Shown: in pieces, positions 24,434-34,315 of the stretch
How the letters are laid out: the number at the start of each line of letters is the position of its first letter
How positions within the stretch are numbered: the stretch's first letter is position 1
DNA from: Melieria omissa
Taxonomy: Eukaryota; Arthropoda; Insecta; Diptera; Ulidiidae
Reading direction: 5' to 3'
Length of the DNA: 64,000 nt
Assembly: GCA_963971225.1 (NCBI GenBank)
Contig: OZ020267.1
Span: forward strand, 120,769,891 to 120,833,890
Translations under genes and position numbers: made by a program
Notes under the pieces: generated by a model
Told to the model about the DNA's origin: nothing
What the model saw: only the letters and a program-made list of their open reading frames with translations
The model's database searches: none

Positions 24434-25729
24434 ACACTTCGTTCAATAATGTGTGTGACTAACTAATTAAAACACATTTTTTTTGCCAAAATTCGTTTTT
24501 ATTCATCAACATAGTCCCCTTTAGGGAGATACAATCATTCCAACGCTTTTCCAATCTTTCGATACCGCCTTTGTAGAACGATTTTTCTTTGCCTTCAAAA
24601 TAGGCGTTAGTTTCGGGGATTACTTCATCATTTGAGCCAAATCTCTTACCACGGAGCATCTTTTTGAGGTCTGCGAAGAGCCAGTAGTCGCTGGGGGCCA
24701 GATCTGGAGAATACGGGGATGAGGAAGCAATTCGAAGCCCAATTCATGCATTTTTGCCATCGTTTTCATCGACTTGTGACACGGTGCATTGTCTTGGTGA
24801 AACAACACTTTTTTCTTCTTCATATGGGGCCGCTTAATCGCGATTTCTTCTTTCAAACGTTCCAACAACGCTATATAATAGTCGCTATTGATTGTTTTCC
24901 CTTTCTCAAGATAGTCGATGAATATTATTCCGTGCACATCCCAAAATACTGACGCTATAACCTTGCCAGCCGATGTTTGTGCCTTTGGACGCTTTGGGCG
25001 GCTTTCACCGGTTGCATGCCACTCAGCAGACTGCCGATTTGACTCTGGAGTGAAATGGTGGATCCATGTTTCATCCATTGTGATGTACCGACGCAAAAAC
25101 TCCGACTTGTTGCGCGTAAACATGTCCAAACAGCTCTTTGAATCATCGATTCGTTGTTGTTTTTGCTCCGGTGTGAGCAAACGCGGCACCCATTTCGAAA
25201 ACACCTTTTTTATAACCAAATGTTCGTGTATTATGGTGTGTACACTGCCTGCTGATATCTTTAGAATGTCAGCAATCTCCCCCACTTTCACTTTACGGTC
25301 GGACATAATGATTTTCAGTGTTTTTTCAACGTTTTCCGGAATAACAGTGTCATTTGGCCGTCCAGTAGATGGAATGTCATCGGTGTCTGTACGACCACGT
25401 TTGAATTCGGCATACCAATAACAAATGGTTTTTTTTGATGGAGCAGAGTCCGAATAATGTTTTTCAAGCCATTCCTGGCATTGAACAGTATTTTTTTTCA
25501 TTAAAAAACAATGATAAATCAGCACACGGAATTGCTTTGAATTCATTTTTTTTGGAAAACTCAAAAGTAGTGTCATTTAAAGCACTGTAACTTGTAAACT
25601 AATGGTCGGATTGACATATAATTTTGACAGTAAGCCTAAAAAGGTTCACAATTTCGAAAAAAATATTGATTTAGTATTAGTGCCGCCATCTATGTATGTG
25701 TCAGTCACACACATTATTGAACGAAGTGT
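24434..25729 (-). mobile_element. Mariner element copy 1, nearly full length (1296 bp)
   Basis: Inverted ends ACACTTCGTTCAATAATGTG(TGTGAC) flank the element, with TA target duplications at 24432-24433 and 25730-25731. The length is normal for mariner (about 1.3 kb). A second copy with the same ends lies at 44956-48145. The transposase gene is on the minus strand. Confidence 0.95.
24485..25546 (-). pseudogene. Mariner transposase (DD34D), one frameshift
   Basis: Cut-and-paste transposase of the mariner family. Starting at MNSKQFRVLIYHCF, the paired helix-turn-helix region (about residues 1-110) is followed by the catalytic domain. The first Asp is in TMDETWIHHF and the second in FHQDNAPCHKS. 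Just before the third Asp, in the LLPHP segment near 24717-24722, a run of C is one base short compared with copy 2. The frame shifts and ends at LAQMMK. The downstream sequence still encodes the end of the family (KMLRGKRFGSND to the C-terminal helix) in the other frame. The protein cannot carry the full catalytic triad, so this copy is dead. Confidence 0.9.
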
Positions 25730-25731
25730 TA

Positions 25732-28512
25732 TGTAAACATGTTAGAAAAACAAAAGTTTGGAAAGAGAAATATCCCTCTAGAAGTAACTTTTGAGAAGCT
25801 GTGGCTGACAGTATGATTCCTACTGATCGCATAAAGAGTGGGCATTCATTTGTTCGCATCCGCACATCAGTTTAAACCTGTATGAGAATTTCACATACGA
25901 AGTTACTCTAAACACTATATTTTACCCCAACCGCACTCAGTGCTCTACAATTTCTTGGCAGAACTGACTGGGGCTCTGTAGCGTGAATGAGAACTTGACG
26001 AATTCAGGCATTCGGCTGCGCACTCATTCAGAGCTTAAATCAATATTTAGTTGTTTGCAAAATGGCCAAAATCGTTTCTAAATCATAATTGCAGCGAAGT
26101 AGATAAGTATCCAAACAAATTATGTAGAAAAACACTTGAAGTGTGGCTTGGCGACGGCTGCTTAATGATTCGCTGAGACCGATGCATCGCTGTGAGCTGA
26201 ACTTCTAATACACGAGCGCCGCCGTTTGCCGATCGCCATAGGTAACTTCTCGTGTTGTTGTTGTTCTTGTTGGTGGTGCCGCTTAAGCTGAGAGTGTGGC
26301 TGCGTATGTCAGTCCGGCCAGGCCCGCCTTTCCAATAAATTTCGGCATGTTGGCAACTTTTAGTTTCGTTTTGAGCGTCTATCGGAAAGGAAGTTGGAAC
26401 GGCAAGCGCAAACGCCTCACCGCACTGACGCCAGCAGAGAGTGTGAGTACTATACCTATGGCACTTGGAGAGTGAGTTCGGTGCGCACTTTGTGACGAGC
26501 GGCGATTTGAAATTGGAAAGCAGCCGTCAGTGGTCGCACGTCAGCGGTGCGTGGCGTCACCAGCGGCCAATGGCTAGTGTGTCCACTTTTATGTAATAGA
26601 AAGCATTGTGGATGCCGCACCAAAAAGGTGTAGAAAGTAATTTGTTTGTTATGGTTTGGTGCGATCATGAATTCATGTGCGGATGGAACGAATTGAAATG
26701 AAATGTGACAAGCTGTGCGTGCATACAATTCTCAAACATTTGCGAAAACAATTTACAAGATTTCGGTTTCTCGGGTCTCTCGTGCGAGTAATGTGGACTG
26801 ACTCATTTAATTCAATTCGACGCAAGTCGCAGTCAAAACTCGACTTGCAAACCTGTGACAGTCTAACAGTTTGTAGCCCATCGGTAACGAAGGGCTTAGC
26901 CAGTTGCCAATCACCGAAATCAAATATGTGTCAGTCGTTGCAGGCGGCGAATGGTAAAATTTTAACTGCAGCGTGCGCCGTTGTCTAGTTGCGTTCATGC
27001 ATATACGTAAATGCGTATGTTTGCTAAACTGTGCGATTGTATGTGTACCAAAGATGATTTGAGGTAATGATGTAATCACGTGTTGACGCAAAGTCAGTGT
27101 GTAGTGTTCAAAATTCTGAAACGATGACTACAAGGGGAAAAAACCCGAAAATTCCGTGGCCAATTCAAATTAGTAATTCATTTACTCAGAATTTACTTTA
27201 TAGATATGAGTTAATGTGCTGAGCTTAATAATTAAATTCGTGCGCGCTTTTAGCTTGCTCGCGACAATTTTATTGTGGTTCGAACGCAAAAACGAAAGAC
27301 TGAAGCAACAAACCTGATTCTCATATTTAAGAACTGTCTATGCAGTGTACGTTTGTGCAAATCTGTGTGGAGTAAACAACTTTTTTGAATTTCAATAGAG
27401 TTCAATTTTTCCAACAGCGCAATCCGCATCAAGAAGTGTGCGCAGCCACAAATTTATTGTTTGAGACATTCATCAAAGCCGGTACGAAGAGCCGAAGATT
27501 AAACGCGCGCGCGCTTGTTTCCGCTGTCTCTGATTATTTCTGCCAGTTAATGGCGGTAATTGCGGCAGCGGCGTGATTGAACATGTTTTCACTTAAATTA
27601 TGCTAAAAGCGAGTTTTAGTTTTAGAAAATCAACCAAAACGCACATCATTCGCTTTTAAGCTTAGGCCAGTCACTTTCGAGCCGAAACGTGTTCGCGTTG
27701 ACGAACTCAAAGTTCTGAGCATGGCCACGCACTGACACTAGATACAATACCCAAATCTCTAATTCGGTTGTGACTTTTTGAAGAACGCTTTTTGTGTTGT
27801 GCCTGCACTCTTTTGAACACACACACTCAGTGTTCGGAAGCTTGTGAATAAAGGTGCGTCAGTATGAATGAACGCGAGTGCATTGCGCACAGTAGATTTG
27901 CGCTCCTGAACTCGGGCAGTGGAAACACGTTTCAATGGGTTGATTCTGCTCGTGCCGCTCCATTGACATTGACGGCTTGCGCTGGTGTTAACTTTGAAAA
28001 CCGGCGTCGGCCGAAAGAGGTGAGCAATGTTCGAAGCGATTGTCAAGACCCAAGTGCAACGGTTTCTCGCTGAAGTCTGTGGTCGCAATTTAAGTAATTC
28101 CAATTTGTTATATGTTTCTTGTGTTTCGCACAGGAACCTGTTTGGCCGTTTGAGCTTTGAAGGTTTCTTTTATTTTCGCTTGCCAATACTGAATTCGAAA
28201 TATCTCCAAAAGAAATAACGCCATATAATGCGCTCGCGTGCAACATAAATTGCAATTGTTGTGGCTGGGTTAACCGCCATGTGTGGTAGCTCATACAATA
28301 TTAAGATCAAGGCAACAGCATTTGAATACGGTTTTACATATGGATATATTCGTATATGTACATATGCGTGGATCAAGTATTTGTATTGGTTTAATTTGAA
28401 TGTCTTGAGCTATTAAGCATGTAAATTTATGTATTCCTAGGTGATGGATAGAGAGAAGACTTGATAGATTGCTTGTTCAATTACACAGGGCAACAAGTTT
28501 CGACTTTTGGTT
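25732..28512. other. Upstream region of yellow-b, no supported ORF
   Basis: Moderately GC-richer than its surroundings at 26150-26500 and 27450-28060, possibly promoter or untranslated exon sequence of the plus-strand gene yellow-b. A TCAGTC initiator-like hexamer occurs at 26309-26314 without TATA or DPE support. No ORF here has recognisable protein features. Confidence 0.4.
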
Positions 28513-28863
28513 GGCTTTTCTGGGTTTGACATCAGTTCTGGGGTAATTAGATACCCCTAACTTCGAATCCGCAAACCGTTTTTAAAACTTAGTTTCCGTT
28601 TTCGCAAAAAATGGGCGTGTCACTTTTTCGGATTTTCTCTGACTTTTTTCACATTTGGGATTGGAATTTCTAAACCAACAAACCGGTTGACATGATTTTC
28701 ACTTTGTGGCATTAAAAACACTCCACGGCTTCTTTTCCAACGTAATTTGTTTTTATAAGTTGTAAAAATCCGCGGCAATTGGACCTCAAAGTCGGAAAAT
28801 ATGGAATTTCATTGATGTTGAAAAACATGCACTTTTTTCGTAAATGTCAAACCCAGAAAAGCC
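28513..28863. mobile_element. MITE with perfect 20-bp inverted ends, 351 bp
   Basis: GGCTTTTCTGGGTTTGACAT at 28513-28532 is repeated exactly inverted at 28844-28863. The interior is non-coding. I cannot see a clear target-site duplication, so the superfamily is open. Confidence 0.75.
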
Positions 28864-29686
28864 ATGTTGCTGTTGCTGTTGATCAGTGTTATTTATAATA
28901 CGAAAAACGGCAGATAAGGAGCTTTTCGTTGGCATTTATTTATTCGTAGAGGTTTGCCATTTGCATCGTAGAGGACATTCGCTGAAACAAAAAACACGTG
29001 ATCTGTTTTTGTGTTTTGCTGAGTCGAAATTCAAACCTTGGGGCTTCAGAGTCGAGGTGCAACGCACGTACAACTGAGCGACGGCGACAGGAATTAATAT
29101 TTGTTGCTATATGTAGGTTCTGATTGAGTAAATTGGGTCAGCGCTAAATTCTAATGAACCTTTACAATAAATTTATTAAAATGGCGATTTTGTTTGTTTG
29201 TCAAGTTTTACCTTTGCTAACTAAGTAAATTTGATTGCTCCTATAGTTGTTTTAAATTAATTGTTTTGATACATTATTCGAAAGAATTTAAAGATTATTC
29301 TATATGCCAACGACTTTATTTAACCCTTTAGTTTGACCCAAGATATTGTAAATTGCGATCCTTACGAGCTCATTTCATGTCAACACATAGTTGAAAGACG
29401 TCCTGTAGCTCGGAAGCTTTTTAATAGATAATTTTAATACCATTGTCTGCTGAGAGAGCACCAGTCGACAAAAAAATTGTTTGTCCGAATATTACTTACC
29501 AGTTTAAATTGTTTTGACTCACAGTACAGAACAAATACAGAATTCAATTGTCTATCGACGTATGACATATGCAAATAAGACGTGCCAGAGTTTAGTAAAG
29601 AATAAAACAACCCGTTTGTTTGTATGTAAATATCTGGGAGCACTTAAGAACCCATTTAGATTGACTCACTTTATATAAAAGTATAT
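28864..29686. other. Intergenic DNA
   Basis: AT-rich sequence between the MITE and the solo LTR. No gene or repeat recognised. Confidence 0.4.
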
Positions 29687-30122
29687 TGTGACGATATGGC
29701 ACGCTGTCGCTGTCGAAAACGTAAAGTTCCAATAAAAAGTGCGAAAAATGTAGTAAAAGTAAAATCGTAGTGGTGACCGGCGATCAAATGACCGTCAGCA
29801 TAACATGCTTTCGGCATGGAGTAGAGAAATCAAAACGAGAGCGTAAAAACTGACGTGATCGACGATCATTTGACCGTCTGCATAACATTGCCCAAAGATA
29901 GCTCGCTATGATACTGAAAATTTTGAGTATAGCCCAGAGGGGAGAGAAGGAGCAACGCAGGGAAGTGCAATGAGTAACAAGTGTGGAAATAGAAAAAATT
30001 GCAAATAAAGTGATTACCAGTTTAAGCTGCGTTAGAGAATTGTTGTGTGTTTTATTTTCTTGAGCACAATTGAGAGAAACGAATACGACGGAGTTGAGGT
30101 GGCCGAACTAATTTTCATAACA
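29687..30122 (+). mobile_element. Solo LTR of a gypsy-type retrotransposon (436 bp)
   Basis: The unit starts TGTGACGATATGG and ends CATAACA. It is flanked by ATAT at 29683-29686 and at 30123-30126, a 4-bp duplication usual for gypsy-type integration. The 3' half (AAATAAAGTGATTACCAGTT, AACGAATACGACGGAGTTGA) matches diverged copies at 36109 (minus strand, attached to a pol remnant) and near 39880-40050. Two diverged direct copies of a GATCAAATGACCGTCAGCAT-type 25-mer lie inside (about 29783 and 29863). Confidence 0.8.
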
Positions 30123-30377
30123 ATATGTAAAACAAGTTCAAGTGATTTTGTATTCTAACTTCTTTAAATATTTATCTTGCTTTAGCGACAATCGAATTAC
30201 CCCACATTTACGGCCAATAACGTTGGGAACGCAGTGCGCAAAAACAACAAAAGTTGCAATTAGCTGTGATAATTCCCCGACCATATAACGAAGAAAGCCA
30301 GCACAGCAAAATTTAAGGCAGCTTTCGTAAATTTTGAATGCAAACATTTCGAAGACTTTGAATTAATACATGAAAAA

Positions 30378-33300
30378 ATGGCAGTGGCAAAGACCACACA
30401 AGATGTTGCTCGGAGAGTTGGTGCAGTTGCCACAGCGACCGTCATCTATTTTTTGGCAACAGTCCTGATTGCGCCGGCCGAGTGTAATGACAATATGCGT
30501 GTGGCTTATGAGTGGAAGGAGATCGACTTCAAGTACGAAAGCACCGATGCCCGTTGGATGGCCATTGAAAGTCGCGAATTCAAGCCGAACAATGTGATAC
30601 CATTCGGTCTGGAAGTGTACCGCTCGCGATTGTTTGTTACGCTGCCTCGCTGGCGAGAAGGTGTACCCGCCTCATTGGCATACCTCGATCTAAATGGTGA
30701 GTACTTGAAACAGGGATGGTTGTGTGATGTTTACTAAAATAGTTTGAAAATACATTTAGAAACAGTGTTGGGACTTGTTGCTTTTGAATATAACTTAGTT
30801 ATATTACATAGTACTGGCTTCCAAAAGTTATATGGTATATTAAAAAAAAAAAAATACAAGAAACAAGTTATATTACTTCCAAAGTTTTACTAATAATAAA
30901 ACGTACTATATTACTTGAAAAGTAATGTGTAATATATTACCTTAGAAATTCCGTATTTGGCAAATGTTTGACTGGTTATTACGCGCAGTTCTACTTTTGT
31001 GACGTAGTGCAAATAACACCGACACAAAAAAAAAAAAGTGGTCTGTACATTTGACTAGACCCACCTATCCTTATGTATTTCGGTGCGCTGAAACCGAATC
31101 CGAGGTCAGTTTTGTCCGTACACCCTCAAAATTTTGAGTAAATTGCAAAAAACTGCCATTACACTGGCATACAAAAAAAAAGTGGTCTGTACATTTGACT
31201 AGACCCACCTATCCTTATGTATTTCGGTGCGCTGAAACCGAATCCGAGGTCAGTTTTGTCCGTACACCCTCAAAATTTTGAGTAAATTGCAAAAAACTCA
31301 AGAGATGTTAGCGCCTTCTCAACTTGGTCTTTTCATCGGAGACATGGCCTCCCTCTACGCCGTCGACCTTCAACCACAGCATTGAACCCGTTTTTCGCCG
31401 GAGCTTCATCGTACATACGGCAGACATGGCCTAACCTTTAATTAATTATCAGGTGTACAACTTTGCTTCCGCCGTTTTCCGATAGGTGGCTGTACCGGCT
31501 GAGGCTGGTTGAAATACATAGATGGTAATGCCTTTAAAGTGAGTGTGGACAGTGCCTAACGAATTGTCATCGCCGTTTCAGTGACAGTTGTTCTTGTTTT
31601 CTTATTATTCACGCTCGAAAATGTCCGTTTATGTGCCCAATTCTCGCCATTTGCGGGAAGTTTTACTTTTCTGTTACAATTCGAAAAAAAATGCAGCTGA
31701 AGCGCATCGAATGCTCTCAGAAACTTACGGTGATGCTGCTCTGAGTGAAAGAACGTGTCGGGAGTGGTTTCAACGTTTTAAAAATGGTGATTTCGACATG
31801 ACAAAGTCATCCTCCAACACGACAATGCTCGGCCTCACGTCGCAAAAGTGGTCAAAAAGTACCTGGAAACGCTGAAATGGGAAGTCTTGCCCCACCCGCC
31901 GTATTCCCCAGATGTCGCCCCTTCTGACTTCCACCTATTCCGTTCGATGGCACACGGCCTGGCAGATCAACATTTTCAATCCTTCGAAGAATTGGAAAAA
32001 TGGATTGCTTCATGGATAGCGGGAGCCGGGATCCGAAAATTGCCGGAAAGATGGGAGAAAGTTGTCGCTAGCGACGGACAATACTTTGAATAATACATCT
32101 GTAAGCACTTTTTCGCAATAAAGCTTTTAATTTTGGAAAAAAAACGGCGGAAGCAAAGTTGTATACCTGATATAATCAAATCAAAAATTATTAGGATAAC
32201 TAGTAATAATCAAAATTCAAATAAAATGTATAATAATAGAAATCAATCAAAAAGTAAACATTCGTTATGCCCATTTCACAGACTCTACTTTCATGGACGA
32301 TAACAAAAAAAAAAACAATTTGCATTACTGCGTATGTATTTCAAGTAACTTAAGTAATGACTCATTCTCAGACAGTTTAGTTGTTGTCCATTATTTAGAG
32401 TTAAACGTCTGAGGTGTTTGTTTTTATTTACCTGCTAACTAAGCAAATTACCAGAGTCAATAAATTTGGGAGAACAATCACCTCATGGACGTTCAGTAGT
32501 AATACTTGTACGCTGCGACTAATGTTAAATTAGATTTGGAAGTACGAATATCTTTCAACAGTGTTGTCATTATAACAATATGATTTTTGATATTGGTGAT
32601 GGTATGCATAATGTCAGAAATTAGCTGCATCACTAAAAATATGCTCTGAAAGCTGACAAAATGAGTGCGTGAAATTTTTTAAGATTTGTATTCTCAATGC
32701 ATGGAACATTTTGTAGGGTTTAAGTGGGATTTATTGTAATTTGAATGTTTAATTAAGATCGCGTTTGTGTTTTTTTCAGACAACTCAACCAAATCTCCCG
32801 CGCTTGTACCGTTTCCCAGTTGGGAAGCACACAGTCTTATGGAGGCCGATCCGGAGTTGGTGTCCCCGTTTCGCGTTCGCGCTGACCGTTGCGGCCGTCT
32901 TTGGGTTTTAGATTCTCGTATTTCCGGTGTGCTGGAGAACACTACATTGTACGGACCTGCACAATTGCTTGTCTACGATCTACACAACGACAACCTGCTA
33001 CGTCGACACGTGTTGCCGGCCGCACAAATGAAGCAAGGCTCATTCTTCGCCAATCTCGCCATCGAGGACGGCGATTGTGATCGCACGTTTGCTTACGCCG
33101 GCGACTTGGGAAACCCTGGCTTGGTTGTGTATTCATGGGAAAAGCAGGAGTCCTGGCGTGTGCATCATAATTACTTCCATCCTGACCCGTTGGCCGGCAA
33201 TTACAGCATTGACGGCATTGAGTTTCAATGGGATGATGGACTGTATGGGTTGGCATTGTCCAAGGCGCAAACAGATGGCACAGCCATGCTATTTTTCCAT

Positions 33301-33888
33301 CCACTAAGCTCGACCATGGAATTTGCTGTAAGCACAAAACTATTGCGCAACAAAACGGCGGCCACATCGGGCGAAATTTATCACGATTTCAAGATATTGG
33401 GCAGTCGTGGTCCGAACGCCCAGGCTGGCGCCTCGTTTCTCGACCAACTGACGGGAGTGCTGTTCTATGCGCTTCCAAACTTAAACGCAGTTGCCTGCTG
33501 GAAGACGTCAAATCGTGCTTACACAATCAAATCTCAAGGACGTGTGTACATGAGTCCCGTGGAGATGGTCTTTCCCAGCGACGTGAAAGTCGACGATCAA
33601 GATCGGCTTTGGGTGCTGTCTAATCGGCTGCAGGAGTTCATTTACGATGAACTCTATCCGGGAGCAATTAACTTCCGCATTCTAACGGCCCACGTAAAGG
33701 ACGCTATTGAGAACACGGCTTGCGACATTAAGACAAAACCTCTGCCTGAGATCATCAACAAGTTGGGCGACATCTTGAACACGGTCACAAACCACACAAC
33801 GAGGACGCAGACATCGAGTGCGTCCGTTGTTAGTGCCAGCATTGTATTATTGCTGGCAGCCATTCTTCTATGCTTTTGGAGGTGCTAG
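30378..33888 (+). CDS. yellow-b: Yellow/MRJP-family protein, yellow-b-like
   Basis: Member of the secreted yellow (major royal jelly protein) family, a six-bladed propeller fold; roles in pigment and cuticle are known for some members, and that of yellow-b is unclear. Exons 30378-30696 and 32780-33888 (donor AAT G|GTGAGT, acceptor TTTTTTCAG|AC, phase 1) give 475 aa. A hydrophobic segment at about residues 17-34 (VATATVIYFLATVLIAPAEC) fits a signal peptide or anchor. Family hallmarks follow: YEWKEIDF, the LFVTLPRWREGVPASLAYLD block, and FRVRADRCGRLWVLDSRISG. Later come FFANLAIEDGDCD, FYALPNLNAVACW, SPVEMVFPSDVKVDD and LWVLSNRLQEF. The last 23 residues are hydrophobic (SASVVSASIVLLLAAILLCF), unusual for this family. 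The -b assignment rests on synteny with BuGZ and ppk17 and was not tested by phylogeny. The 2.1-kb intron holds a duplicated 130-bp unit and a deleted mariner. Confidence 0.92.
31023..31298. repeat. Direct repeat, two copies of about 130 bp
   Basis: The unit running from AAAAAAAGTGGTCTGTACAT to AGTAAATTGCAAAAAACT occurs at about 31031-31154 and again, almost identical, at about 31175-31298 (offset 144 bp). The spacer includes GCCATTACACTGGC. The high identity points to a recent duplication inside the yellow-b intron. Confidence 0.9.
31449..32170 (+). mobile_element. Internally deleted mariner of a second lineage (722 bp)
   Basis: Ends TCAGGTGTACAACTTTGCTT and the complement AAGCAAAGTTGTATACCTGA flank it, with TA at 31447-31448 and 32171-32172. 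The ends and protein differ from the 24.4-kb mariner family. At 722 bp it lacks roughly 570 bp of a standard 1.3-kb mariner. Confidence 0.9.
31621..32093 (+). pseudogene. Mariner transposase remnant (mauritiana/rosa-like), central deletion
   Basis: The N-terminal part is MSVYVPNSRHLREVLLFCYN to WFQRFKNGDFDM. At about 31800 the sequence jumps in another frame to VILQHDNARPHVAKV, followed by the DD34D spacing to APSDFHLF and the normal end ERWEKVVASDGQYFE at 32093. The deletion removes the linker and the first catalytic Asp and shifts the frame. It resembles non-autonomous mariners made by internal deletion. The subfamily guess comes from recalled motifs. Confidence 0.85.
32173..32779. other. 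Remainder of the yellow-b intron
   Basis: AT-rich intronic sequence ending in the pyrimidine-rich acceptor TGTTTTTTTCAG. No element recognised. Confidence 0.6.
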
Positions 33889-34315
33889 CTAGTATCAATG
33901 CATCGTACATGGAGAATGTGCGCGTGGCTGGGCAGGTTGATGTGGCCATTTCTTGTAAAGCATTGTTATACCTTCCTAATTTTAAGTTTTGCATTTACTG
34001 GTAAGTTTTTGATAGCTTTCGCAAAGTGTAAAGTAACAATGAAATTGATATAGTGCTTCTTCCAAGCCTAACATAATCAAACATTAAGCTAGACTCGAAT
34101 AATCTGCAGACATATCTGTATATTAAATATAACAATTAGTCGATAGATATTTTGAAAGTGTTTTGATTTTTATGCACTGACAACAATTTGTTTATATTTA
34201 GTTCTCCTGAGCGCGTCTACCATCATTGCACCATCAATGTGTATAAAGATATCGGATCATATTGAATTTAAATAATTGTGAAACTTCATACGGAATACAC
34301 AGATACAGATGTCGG
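33889..34315. other. Convergent 3' regions of yellow-b and ppk17
   Basis: 427 bp between the two stop codons, shared by the 3' UTRs of the opposing genes. No ORF and no clear repeat. Confidence 0.6.
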
